The notes beneath the pieces were generated by a model. The model saw nothing but the letters and a program-made list of their open reading frames with translations, was not told where the DNA came from and ran no database searches. A stretch of DNA of 57,870 bases from Levilinea sp. (GTDB taxonomy: Bacteria > Chloroflexota > Anaerolineae > Anaerolineales > Anaerolineaceae). A program made the position numbers and the translations under genes. Every line of letters begins with the position of its first letter. Positions within the stretch are counted from its first letter, which is position 1. The stretch spans positions 1 to 57,870 of the forward strand of contig JARKPO010000052.1 of the NCBI GenBank assembly GCA_029975215.1, in the 5' to 3' direction. Positions 17,367 through 25,406 of this stretch are shown piece after piece.

Positions 17367-18632
17367 ATGAACCTGTTCACGATCGCTTTAAAAGACCTCA
17401 CTCGCTCCCTGCGCAGCCTGTTTGCCGTCGGCATGATGGTGGCGGCCCCTCTGATGATTGTGGGCCTGATCTACTTTGCCTTCGGCGGCATGACCAGCAG
17501 AGACACCGCCAAAATTGCGGATGTACGCGTGGCCGTGGTCAACCTGGATACCCCGCCCGCCGGTCAGGACGCCCTGGGTGGACAGCTGCTGTCCATGCTC
17601 CAGGATGAGCGTATGCCCGACTGGCTGCTGGCCAGCCCCTACAACAGCGAGGCCGCCGCGCGCAGCGCCCTGCAGCGCCAGGAGATCGCCGCCGCGGTGA
17701 TTGTGCCCGCCGATTTCACCGCTCAACTGATGAGCGCGGATGGGCACACCGAACTGCGCCTGATCCACGACCCCACCCTCAGCATCAGTCCCACCATTCT
17801 GCGCCTGCTGCTCACCCAGTACGCCGACACCGTCTCGGCCATGCGCGTGGCCGTGAATGTGCTGCCGGAACCCACCCCCGAAGCTGTGCAGCCGCTGGTC
17901 AGTTCCTACAGCGCCTGGCTTACCGCGTTTCTGAACAATCTTAACCACAGTCCAGAGCCTTACCTTCAGGTGCTCAGCCCCACCCAACAGCAGGACAGCA
18001 CCAGCGCCACCGCCAACCCCATGGCGCGCGTATTGGGCCTGATCTTTGCCAGCCAGCTGGTGTTCTTCTCATTCTACACCGGGGCCTACAGCGCCACCTC
18101 CTTCCTGACCGAACAGGAAGAGGGCACCCTGCAGCGGCTGTTCACCACCCCCATCCCGCGTGCGGTGATCTTGGGCGGCAAATTCCTCTCGGTGTTTGTG
18201 CTGTGCATCCTGCAGGCTGCGGTGCTGCTGACCGCCGGACGGCTGGTCTTTGGCGTCCAATGGGGCCAGGGCCTGACCGTGGCTGCCGTGGTGGCAGCCC
18301 AGGTGGCGGCCGCAGGCGGCTTTGGCATCCTACTCATCTCTTTCATCAAAAATTCTCGTCAAAGCGGTCCGGTACTGGGCGGCGGGCTGACCGTGATGGG
18401 TATGTTGGGCGGGTTGTTCACCGCAGCCGTGCCCAACTCCCCCGCCTTCATGAATTTGACGTCCCGCCTGGTGCCCCAGGGCTGGGCCTTCACCGCCTGG
18501 AAACAGGCCATCAACGGCGCCTCCCTGACGGAAGCTCTGCCTGCCGTGGGTGTGCTGTTCGCCATGGGCGCGGTCTGCTTCGCCGTGGGCGCCTGGCTCT
18601 TCAACCGCCGTTTCTCCGCCCACACCCTTTAA
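17367..18632 (+). CDS. ABC-2 family exporter permease, first subunit
   Basis: 421 residues. One N-terminal span (about 20-40), a large extracytoplasmic domain (about 45-205), then five spans in the C-terminal half with the ABC-2 core motif TEQEEGTLQRLFTTPIPR, where a cytoplasmic helix contacts the ATPase. The N-terminal domain carries the YhgE/Pip-like linear pattern VRVAVVNLDTPPAG. Forms a likely heterodimer with the next gene product. ATG 17367 follows GCGGAG; the gene begins 15 nt after the ATPase. Confidence 0.88.
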   Translation: MNLFTIALKDLTRSLRSLFAVGMMVAAPLMIVGLIYFAFGGMTSRDTAKIADVRVAVVNLDTPPAGQDALGGQLLSMLQDERMPDWLLASPYNSEAAARSALQRQEIAAAVIVPADFTAQLMSADGHTELRLIHDPTLSISPTILRLLLTQYADTVSAMRVAVNVLPEPTPEAVQPLVSSYSAWLTAFLNNLNHSPEPYLQVLSPTQQQDSTSATANPMARVLGLIFASQLVFFSFYTGAYSATSFLTEQEEGTLQRLFTTPIPRAVILGGKFLSVFVLCILQAAVLLTAGRLVFGVQWGQGLTVAAVVAAQVAAAGGFGILLISFIKNSRQSGPVLGGGLTVMGMLGGLFTAAVPNSPAFMNLTSRLVPQGWAFTAWKQAINGASLTEALPAVGVLFAMGAVCFAVGAWLFNRRFSAHTL

Positions 18633-18645
18633 TTCCGAGGATCTC

Positions 18646-19836
18646 ATGCGTATCCTGTATCTTGCCCTCAAAGACCTGTCGCAAATCCTGCGCGATAAAA
18701 TGTCCATCCTCTTCCTGGTGCTCATGCCCGTGATCTTCACCGTAATCATGAGTATGGCCTTCCGCCCCTCTTCAACGGCAGAGGTGTTAAAGCTGGGTTG
18801 GGCCAACGCCGACCCCAACGGTGCGCTCAGCGCCCACCTGCGAACCCTGCTGGAAGCCGACGGCAGCGTGGAACTGGTGGAGCTGGACCCCGCCCAATTC
18901 GGCTCGGCCTCCGAGCGCGTGCGCCGCGGCGAATGGGCCGGAGCAGTGCGCGTTCCGGCGGATTTCAGCCAGTTGGCGCTGGCGGGCCGCCAACCCAGCC
19001 TGGAAGTGCTGGCCGATTCCACCTCGGCCAGCGGACAGGCCGCCGCCCAGATCACCCGCACGGCCTTTGTGCGCGTGATGAGCGCGGCCCAGGCCGCCCT
19101 GCAAACCGGCGGAGCCGCGGACAGCCGCGCAGCCCTGCTTCAGCGGCTGCAGCGCGCAGTGGACGGCTGGGGTGACCCGGCGCTGTCGGTGGCGGTGGAA
19201 AAAGCCGCCCCCCAGGCTGAATCGCGTTCCCTGGCCGATCATCCCTACGCCCAAAGCTCCCCGGGCATGATCGTGCAGTTCACCCTCTTTGGGCTGGTCT
19301 CCTCCGCCATGATCGTGGTGCTGGAACGGCGCAACGGAACCTTGCAGCGCCTGATGACCACCTCCATGCCGCGCAGCGCCGTTTTGGCCGGGCACTTTCT
19401 GGCCATGTTCATCACCATTCTCGTTCAGGAAATTCTGCTGGTTGTGTTCGGGCAGCTGGCCTTGGGGCTGGATTACTTCTCTCAGCCGCTGGCTGTGGGG
19501 TTGATCCTGGTGGCATTGGCCTTGTGGGTAGCCAGCCTGGGCCTGCTCATCGGCGCGGCGGTGAAGGGTCAGGAACAGGTGATTCTGTGGGCCATGGTGG
19601 CCATGTTCGTCTTTTCAGCTCTGGGCGGCGCATGGTTCCCCCTGGAAGGCGCCGGCCCCGCGTTTGCCGCCCTGGGACGGGTGCTGCCCAGCGCCTGGGC
19701 CATGACCGGCTTCCAAAACATCCTGCTGCGCGGTCTGGGAGCGCAGTCTGCCCTGCTGCCCGCGGCAGTGCTGGGCGGCTACGCGCTGCTGTTCTTTGCC
19801 CTGGCTGCCTGGCGTTTTCTGCGCAGTGAAGCCTGA
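18646..19836 (+). CDS. ABC-2 family exporter permease, second subunit
   Basis: 396 residues from ATG 18646, which has GAGGAT 4 nt upstream; the frame is open further up inside the previous gene but those codons are its shadow. Same layout as its neighbour: N-terminal span with KDLSQILRDKMSILFLVLMP, an extracytoplasmic domain with WANADPNGA, and a C-terminal five-span core with LERRNGTLQRLMTTSMPR. The two permeases are diverged duplicates and would pair in one transporter. Gap to the preceding gene 13 nt. Confidence 0.88.
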   Translation: MRILYLALKDLSQILRDKMSILFLVLMPVIFTVIMSMAFRPSSTAEVLKLGWANADPNGALSAHLRTLLEADGSVELVELDPAQFGSASERVRRGEWAGAVRVPADFSQLALAGRQPSLEVLADSTSASGQAAAQITRTAFVRVMSAAQAALQTGGAADSRAALLQRLQRAVDGWGDPALSVAVEKAAPQAESRSLADHPYAQSSPGMIVQFTLFGLVSSAMIVVLERRNGTLQRLMTTSMPRSAVLAGHFLAMFITILVQEILLVVFGQLALGLDYFSQPLAVGLILVALALWVASLGLLIGAAVKGQEQVILWAMVAMFVFSALGGAWFPLEGAGPAFAALGRVLPSAWAMTGFQNILLRGLGAQSALLPAAVLGGYALLFFALAAWRFLRSEA

Positions 19837-19883
19837 GAGCATGCTACAATCTTAACGTCCCAATCCCATTGAGGAGGCCGTGC

Positions 19884-20684
19884 ATGTCCCTTCCGTTGTA
19901 CCAGGTGGATGCCTTCAGCCCCGTTCCCTTTCGGGGCAACCCTGCCGCGGTGTGCCTGTTGGATCATCCCCGCCCTGACGCGTGGATGATGTCCCTGGCG
20001 GCTGAAATGAACCTGTCTGAGACCGCTTTTGTGCTGCCCGAAGGTCCGGGATACCGCCTGCGCTGGATGACCCCCAAAGTCGAAGTGCGGCTGTGCGGGC
20101 ACGCCACGCTGGCCAGCGCCCACATTCTCTATGAAACCGGCCAGGCCGCCCCCACGGACACGCTGCACTTCTACACCCTCAGCGGCGAATTGACCGCCCG
20201 CCAGGTGGACGGCTGGATTGAGCTGAACTTCCCCGTCAAAAGCGTGGCCCCCAGCCGGCCGCCCGCGGGCCTGATGGAAGCCCTGGGCGTGCAGCCGGTG
20301 TGGGTCGGCAGGAATGAGCAGACCTATCTGGTGGAGGTGGAGGACGAGGAGACCGTGCGCAGCGCACAGCCCAACCACGCCGCCCTGGCCAGCCTGCCGC
20401 TGCGCTATGTGCTGCTCACCAGCCGCGGGCGTGCCGGCGGAGCGTATGACTGCGTCTCGCGCTATTTTGCCCCGGGGGCGGGGGTAGCCGAAGACCCCGT
20501 CACCGGCTCAGCCCATTGCTATGCGATTGACTACTGGGGCCAAAAGCTGGGCAAGAATCAGCTGCTGGCCTATCAGGCCTCGGCTCGCGGCGGCGAATTA
20601 CGCCTGGTGCGCCAGGGGGAGCGTGTGCTCATCCGCGGTCAGGCCGTCACCATCTTTCGCGGAGAGCTGCTGGCCGCTGACTGA
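19884..20684 (+). CDS. PhzF-family isomerase/epimerase-like protein
   Basis: 266 residues. The N-terminus LYQVDAFSPVPFRGNPAAVC is the PhzF signature; NLSETAFV carries the conserved catalytic Glu; RLCGHATLAS and DPVTGSAHC are the two half-motifs of this double hot-dog-like (diaminopimelate-epimerase) fold. Most members act on unknown small metabolites; only a few make phenazines, and no other phenazine gene is near. ATG 19884 follows GAGGAGG by 6 nt. Its last 87 nt lie opposite the 3' end of the convergent SDR gene. Confidence 0.9.
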   Translation: MSLPLYQVDAFSPVPFRGNPAAVCLLDHPRPDAWMMSLAAEMNLSETAFVLPEGPGYRLRWMTPKVEVRLCGHATLASAHILYETGQAAPTDTLHFYTLSGELTARQVDGWIELNFPVKSVAPSRPPAGLMEALGVQPVWVGRNEQTYLVEVEDEETVRSAQPNHAALASLPLRYVLLTSRGRAGGAYDCVSRYFAPGAGVAEDPVTGSAHCYAIDYWGQKLGKNQLLAYQASARGGELRLVRQGERVLIRGQAVTIFRGELLAAD

Positions 20685-21521
20685 AGCCGTCAGTGCCTCG
20701 CTTAACGCCCACAACTGTTCTGCCGTGTCTTTTCGGTACGAAAGCGCCGAAGACGACACGGCTTTTTTCTTGTCAAAATAGCGGCCGCTGACGCCTTCCA
20801 CCTCAGGGGAGGAGGCCAGATAGATGGAGGTCTCCGCGCCCTGCTCCGGTGTAATGGCCGCCACCTGGAACAGACGGAAAAGCGGGTCAAACAGACCGCC
20901 GTTGCTGCGGCCAAAGCGTGTGGCCACAAAGCCCGGGTGCAGCGCGTTTACCGTCACCCCGCTGCCCTCCAGGCGGCGCGCCAGCTCATAGGTGAAAAGC
21001 ACATTGGCCAGTTTGCTCTGGCTGTAGGCTCCCCAACTGGAATAGCCGCGCGTCAGTTGGATATCATTCAGGTTGATCCGCCCGCCCACATGCGCCGCTG
21101 AAGAAACGTTCACAATGCGCGCCGGTGCGCTGGCCTTGAGCAGGTCCAACAGCAGATTGGTGAGCAGGAAATAATTCAGGTGGTTCAAGGCCAGGGTCAT
21201 CTCAATCCCGTCCGCCGAGACCTGGCGGCGGGTGAACAGCGCCCCGGCGTTGTTGACCAGCACATCCAACCGCGGGTTAGCCGCGCGGTATTCCGCCGCC
21301 ACCCGTCGCACTTCGGCCTGGATGGACAGATCACCTACCAGGGTGTGCACCGGGTGGGGGGCCTGCGCGCTCATTTCGGCCGCCGCCGCCTGGGTTTTGG
21401 CGGGGTTGCGCCCCACAATGGTCACCTGCGCGCCCATGCGCGCCAGCTCACGGGCGGTCACCTTGCCGATGCCGTCGGTGGCCCCTGTGATCAGAATATA
21501 CTTGCCGGAAAGGTCGTTCAT
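20598..21521 (-). CDS. Short-chain dehydrogenase (retinol-dehydrogenase-like)
   Basis: 307 residues. NAD(P) motif TGATDGIGKVTA (14-25), NNAG at about 91-94, catalytic Ser in IVNVSSAAH, Tyr-Lys in YSQSKLANVLFTYELARR. Basic residues after strand 2 (VGRNPAK) favour NADP. The product at 55859-56743 is a paralogue sharing KLANVLFTYEL and the C-terminal ELWA(V/L)S block. After that block this protein carries about 24 more residues (QQLSAKDGDGLTADEHTLP and on) that run opposite the PhzF 3' end. ATG 21521 follows AAGAGGTG. No terminator is visible between the two convergent genes. Confidence 0.88.
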   Translation of the reverse strand: MNDLSGKYILITGATDGIGKVTARELARMGAQVTIVGRNPAKTQAAAAEMSAQAPHPVHTLVGDLSIQAEVRRVAAEYRAANPRLDVLVNNAGALFTRRQVSADGIEMTLALNHLNYFLLTNLLLDLLKASAPARIVNVSSAAHVGGRINLNDIQLTRGYSSWGAYSQSKLANVLFTYELARRLEGSGVTVNALHPGFVATRFGRSNGGLFDPLFRLFQVAAITPEQGAETSIYLASSPEVEGVSGRYFDKKKAVSSSALSYRKDTAEQLWALSEALTASVSGQQLSAKDGDGLTADEHTLPLAHQA

Positions 21522-21620
21522 GCAGCACCTCTTTATCAGGATAGTGTCACCATTCTAGCGGGTGCGCAGGCCGTTGACCAGAGCGCAGGCCGTCAAGGTG
21601 ATACAAACCCTGCTTAAAGC

Positions 21621-21649
21621 AGCAGGCCGCTCGCAGCGGGCGGCCTGCT
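21621..21649 (-). terminator. Hairpin after the lipoprotein gene
   Basis: 10-bp perfect stem (AGCAGGCCGC at 21621-21630 with its complement 21640-21649, 9-nt loop) about 20 nt downstream of the stop of the 21668-22735 gene; only a short T stretch (GCTTTAAG) follows, so termination may be weak. Confidence 0.6.
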
Positions 21650-21667
21650 TACGGCTTTGGGAAGAGC

Positions 21668-22735
21668 TTAGTAGCTGAAATCCGTGATGATCACGTTGGT
21701 GATGCCCTCATCCTCACCGGGGCCAATTTCCACCTGCAGCTCACGCTCGCCCTTGGTGAAGGTCAAAATGTACAGGGACTCATCGCTCAGTTCATCGGTC
21801 AGCTCCCAACCGGCGTTGACCAGCTCGGTCTTGTAATACTCAGCCAGCACATCCGCCGAATCGGGGCTGTCAAACACAAAGTAGCCTTCGTCTGTCTCGC
21901 GGTTGGTGGCGTTGTCGGGGATGGGGATTTCCGACATGCTGGTTTCTCGCGCCTGACACACCTCTGGGAAGGCCACTTCCACACTCTGGTTGATATCAGT
22001 CAGGTTGTATTCCCAGGTCATCTTACCCGTGCCCGGCTCACCCGCGATCTCCATCGCGCCCTCGGCCTCACCTTTAAAGCGGATCACCTGCTCGCCGTCT
22101 TGGGCTACCCAAATCTCAGCGGTAAATTTTTCCACCGAGCCGTAGTAGGTATCCAGGGCTTCCACCGCGTAGTGATTGGTGCTCACCCCGTTAACCTCCA
22201 CCCCCTCTTCCAGCAGCTTTCCCTGGGTGATGGTGGGGAACATCTCTTCAAGAGCAAAGATATAGGCAAAATCGAGATGATTTCCTTCGGTGAAGAACAC
22301 GGTGCAGGGCGAATCAGTCTCAAAGGTATCCAGCACATAGGTCTTATCGCCAAACACGTAAATTTCTTCCGTGTCTAAACCGGTTTCCAATTCCACCTGC
22401 GCGCCTGTGCGCTTAATGTGGTAGGTCAAATCCGCATTGTTGGCTTCCTGCAGCAGGTCAAGGGTTTCGTTGATATCATTTCCCAGCTCATTCTTGCCCT
22501 CCGCCGACAGTTTAAAGGTCAGACGGTAGCTGTCCAGCGCATCCAGGGTGCCCCCCATCGGTTTGGGGGGGGCATCCTCACCCTCTTCCGCAGGGGGCGC
22601 ATCCGCTGCTGCGGGGGCGGCTGCCTCAGGGGTCGGCTCTGGCGTGGGAGATTTCCCGAACAGGCTGCAGGCAGACAGCAGCAGCGCAAAAATACTCAAA
22701 AGGGTCACGATCTTCAATACACGAGATGTTCGCAT
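21668..22735 (-). CDS. Lipoprotein with two extracytoplasmic domains
   Basis: 355 residues from ATG 22735 (AAGGAGAG 9 nt upstream). Signal peptide with lipobox LLLSACSLFG near residue 23, then a Pro/Glu/Ala-rich linker (PTPEPTPEAAAPAAADAPP), then a domain rich in antiparallel-strand patterns (TFKLSAEGKNELG, YVFGDKTYVLDTF, YYGSVEKFTAEIW) resembling LppX/LprG/LolA-like lipid carriers, and a C-terminal domain (VLAEYYKTELVNAGWELTDE) like those in many Chloroflexota lipoproteins. Family link is by eye only. Anchored outside the membrane; a lipid- or surface-related role is possible. Confidence 0.7.
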   Translation of the reverse strand: MRTSRVLKIVTLLSIFALLLSACSLFGKSPTPEPTPEAAAPAAADAPPAEEGEDAPPKPMGGTLDALDSYRLTFKLSAEGKNELGNDINETLDLLQEANNADLTYHIKRTGAQVELETGLDTEEIYVFGDKTYVLDTFETDSPCTVFFTEGNHLDFAYIFALEEMFPTITQGKLLEEGVEVNGVSTNHYAVEALDTYYGSVEKFTAEIWVAQDGEQVIRFKGEAEGAMEIAGEPGTGKMTWEYNLTDINQSVEVAFPEVCQARETSMSEIPIPDNATNRETDEGYFVFDSPDSADVLAEYYKTELVNAGWELTDELSDESLYILTFTKGERELQVEIGPGEDEGITNVIITDFSY

Positions 22736-22874
22736 GGTGATTTCTCTCCTTATCCGCTCAAACAGCCTCAGGCCCCCCATCACGGCCCAGGGCAGCCGGG
22801 TTTGCTCTGATTATATAACCACAAACGGCCAAAACCGTCCGCCGCCCCACAAGTCTAATCCGCGTTTAATCCCC

Positions 22875-23600
22875 CTAAATCCAGCGCAGCCATTCCGACA
22901 CGGCGCGGTACAGCCAGGGCGCAGCCACATGGCGGCTCTTGCGCATCACCCAGCCCAACACCAACCCCTGCACCAGGGTCAGCCCCAGGCGCAGGGGCAG
23001 TTCCGCCGGAAGGAGCAGCAGGCGCGGCAGTTGGAAGAGGGTAAACAGCACCGCGGCGGCCGCCCAGCCGTAGCGCGGCCCCAACCAGCCTTCCAGGCGC
23101 AGTTGAATGTAGCCGCGGAAAATGGTCTCCTCGGTCAGGCAGATCAGCAGCAGGTACACCAGCGCCGAAACGTCATCGGTGGATAGGCCAGCCAACAGAC
23201 GAAAAACGCTGCCGGTCAAAAAGATGGCCAAAAACACCAGGGCCGCCGCCACGCGAATGCCGCCCGCCAAAAAATCTTTCCCCCAGCCCGCGCTGCGCAC
23301 CGGCTGGCGGCGGGTGAGCAGGGCGGCTGCAAAAGGCAGCGCCGCCGCTGCGGCCACAAACAAACGCTGGCCCAAATCCCCTGGGGCCGCTGAAGCCTGC
23401 CCGCTGGTCACCGTGCCGCTGAACACCAAAAAGGCGAAGATCAAAATCAGAACAAACAGCGCCAGCGAGACGGTTGCCTCACGGCGCGGGTATTTAAACA
23501 CCAGGGGGCGCAGCTTGAGGCGCGCGCTCATCCCAGCGATCATCATTACCGCCAGCACGCCCAGCCATTCGGAAATTTGCAGCAAGAGGGTGCGATCCAT
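22875..23600 (-). CDS. CPBP-family membrane protein, catalytic motifs incomplete
   Basis: 241 residues, about seven spans. Motif 1 is intact (TEETIFRGY, the EExxxR of CPBP/Abi glutamic proteases). Motif 2, usually FxxxH, reads FTLFQ (LFTLFQLPRL), and motif 3, usually HxxxN or HxxxD, reads YRAVSEW. So the conserved His residues of the family are absent. It may be a non-proteolytic relative. ATG 23600 begins 3 nt after the bactofilin stop, with a ribosome site (GGAAGGGG) inside that gene's end, so it is cotranscribed with bactofilin. Confidence 0.75.
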   Translation of the reverse strand: MDRTLLLQISEWLGVLAVMMIAGMSARLKLRPLVFKYPRREATVSLALFVLILIFAFLVFSGTVTSGQASAAPGDLGQRLFVAAAAALPFAAALLTRRQPVRSAGWGKDFLAGGIRVAAALVFLAIFLTGSVFRLLAGLSTDDVSALVYLLLICLTEETIFRGYIQLRLEGWLGPRYGWAAAAVLFTLFQLPRLLLLPAELPLRLGLTLVQGLVLGWVMRKSRHVAAPWLYRAVSEWLRWI

Positions 23601-23603
23601 GCC

Positions 23604-24035
23604 TTACACCCCTTCCACCGGCTGGGTGGGAGCGGTGTTGGATTCATCCTCCAGATTCAGTTCCACCTGCTCTTCCATGGTCACCTGTCCGCGCAGGAAG
23701 GCGCCCTCTTCGGTGGCGAAGGCCACCGTGGTCACATCCCCCCACACGCGGCCCGTGGAGCGAATTTCCAGCTTCTCAGATAAAATGTTCCCGCGCACAG
23801 CCCCCGCCACAATGACGGTGTTGGCGCGCAGCACCTCGCAGTTCACCCGGCCCGTCTCGCCGATCACCACCAGGCCGCGCACGGTGATTTCGCCTTCAAA
23901 CGCGCCTTCAATGCGCACACCGCCGCTGCCGCGCAGGTTGCCTTTCCAATTGATGCCCGGCCCCAGCACAGAGGTCACGCGTTCCACCGCCACGGGTTGC
24001 GTGGGGGGTTGAGGGGGGGAGGTTTTTCGAAACAT
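23604..24035 (-). CDS. Bactofilin-family polymer-forming protein
   Basis: 143 residues from ATG 24035. After a Pro-rich N-terminus (KTSPPQPPTQP) comes SVLGPGINWKGNLRGSGG, VRIEGAFEGEI, VVIGETGRVNCEV, VIVAGAVRGNI and LEIRSTGRVWGDV, the repeating strand pattern of the bactofilin beta-helix (DUF583). Bactofilins polymerise without nucleotide at the membrane and organise shape or envelope enzymes. The last 25 residues are acidic. The frame reaches up to 24290 but that part is the shadow of the NeuD-like gene. Shine-Dalgarno is weak. It lies between a NeuD-like acyltransferase and the CPBP-like gene. Confidence 0.88.
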   Translation of the reverse strand: MFRKTSPPQPPTQPVAVERVTSVLGPGINWKGNLRGSGGVRIEGAFEGEITVRGLVVIGETGRVNCEVLRANTVIVAGAVRGNILSEKLEIRSTGRVWGDVTTVAFATEEGAFLRGQVTMEEQVELNLEDESNTAPTQPVEGV

Positions 24036-24064
24036 AGGCTGCTGTTCGATATCCTTTCGTAGGG

Positions 24065-24748
24065 TTAATCCGCCGCGGGCCTGGGCGGCCAAATCGTGCC
24101 CGCATACACCCGGCCTTGTGCGGGGACATCGGCTTTGACGGTGGCGCCGTTGCCCACGCGCGCCCCGCTGCCGATGGTGAGGTTCAAATTGACCGTGGCG
24201 CCCATGCCGATCTGCGCGTGATCTTCCACGCGTACCCCGCCCGCCAGCAGCGCGCCCGGCGAGAGGTTGACACAGCGTCCAATCTGACAATCATGCGAAA
24301 CCACCACGCCGGCGTTGATGACCGTGCCAAAGCCCACGCGCGCCTCGCTGCTGATATAACTCTGCGCCAGCACCTGCACGCCCCCTTCCAGCACCGCGCT
24401 GGGCTCCACCCAGGCGGTGGGATGCACCAGGTTAGGACATTCCAATTGGGCCTGCTCCAGCAGGTCAAAGACATGCAGCCGCACGCGTACATTGCCGATG
24501 CCACCCACGGCGTTGGCCGCCAGCCGCAAACCGCGGGCCGCCAAAGCGGGCAGCAGCGCCCCTCCGCCCAGCACCGGCGCGCCGTTCACACGGCTGCCCA
24601 CCGGCAGGCTGTCATCCAGCACGCCCACCACGGTGTACACCCCTCCGGCGCGCACCAAATCAATCACCGTTTTGCCGTGGCCGCCGCCGCCAAACACCAG
24701 CAGCGCGGGCGGCTCAAACTGCAAATGCTCCCAGGAAAGTGCGTCCAT
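24065..24748 (-). CDS. NeuD/PglD-like sugar O/N-acyltransferase
   Basis: 227 residues. The N-terminal Rossmann-like part LLVFGGGGHGKTVIDLVRA binds the sugar or nucleotide-sugar in PglD; the C-terminal half is a left-handed beta-helix of hexapeptide repeats (VHPTAWVEPSAVLEGG, VGFGTVINAGVVVSHD, VEDHAQIGMGATVN) with the catalytic His in SHDCQIG. Such enzymes acetylate surface-sugar precursors. ATG 24748 overlaps the stop of the glycosylase gene by 1 nt (TGATG), so translation is coupled. An earlier in-frame start (24793) lies within the glycosylase gene and is less likely. Confidence 0.85.
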   Translation of the reverse strand: MDALSWEHLQFEPPALLVFGGGGHGKTVIDLVRAGGVYTVVGVLDDSLPVGSRVNGAPVLGGGALLPALAARGLRLAANAVGGIGNVRVRLHVFDLLEQAQLECPNLVHPTAWVEPSAVLEGGVQVLAQSYISSEARVGFGTVINAGVVVSHDCQIGRCVNLSPGALLAGGVRVEDHAQIGMGATVNLNLTIGSGARVGNGATVKADVPAQGRVYAGTIWPPRPAAD

Positions 24749-25350
24749 CAGGCCTGCCCCCCGTCCAAATCCGCCGTCCAGCGAAAGCGCCAAGGCATAC
24801 TGAGCCAGGGTTCGGGGGTTTTGCCCAGCCCCACCCGCGGCCCAATGACCACTTGCGCCTCCGGGGCTGTCAGGGCGGGTTCAATCCACAGGCCTGCTGC
24901 CGGGCTGCACAGATCCGCGCCGTTCAGGGCGGCATCTACCCCCAGGGCCTGGGTCAGCTTGGCGGGGCCGTCTGCCCAGCGGGCAAAGGGCTGTCCCGGA
25001 CGCCGCTCGGCCATCAGCGCGCGCCCCTCGGCCGGCCAAACCGCGCGCAGCAGCACCGCCGCGGGAAAACCCTCGGGGCCGGTGACGCAGTTCAGCATCC
25101 AGTGCATTCCATAGGTGAAATATACGTAGGCGCGCCCCGCCGGGCCGTACATCACCGCCGTGCGCGGGGTGCGTCCGCGGCGGGCATGGCAGGCCTGGTC
25201 TTCCTCGCCGCGGTAGGCTTCACATTCCACGATCCAGCCCGAAAGCCGCCGCCCCCCTTCCACGCGCACCAGGCGCGCGCCCAAAAGATCGCGGGCTACG
25301 TCTAACACCGGGCGGTCGTAAAAATCGCGAGGGAGCGGGCTGGCGGACAT
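24748..25350 (-). CDS. 3-methyladenine DNA glycosylase (AAG/MPG family)
   Basis: 200 residues. PRDFYDRPVLDVARDLLG at the start, VECEAYRGEEDQACHA (catalytic Glu and the family E-Y motif), RTAVMYGPAGRAYVYFTYG and MLNCVT are the MPG signatures. It excises alkylated purines in base excision repair. ATG 25350 has no Shine-Dalgarno, but TACAAT lies 6 nt before it (25362-25357), so it could be a leaderless start; the frame is open 16 codons further upstream. The gene overlaps the NeuD-like gene. Confidence 0.92.
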   Translation of the reverse strand: MSASPLPRDFYDRPVLDVARDLLGARLVRVEGGRRLSGWIVECEAYRGEEDQACHARRGRTPRTAVMYGPAGRAYVYFTYGMHWMLNCVTGPEGFPAAVLLRAVWPAEGRALMAERRPGQPFARWADGPAKLTQALGVDAALNGADLCSPAAGLWIEPALTAPEAQVVIGPRVGLGKTPEPWLSMPWRFRWTADLDGGQA

Positions 25351-25406
25351 GCCTGTATTGTACATGAAAAGCGCCCCAAAATTGGAAACACCCCCCAATG
25401 GGCGTT

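Noticed and set aside
19884..20684. Phenazine biosynthesis
   Set aside because: PhzF-like proteins are mostly of unknown metabolic role, and no other phenazine genes are near.
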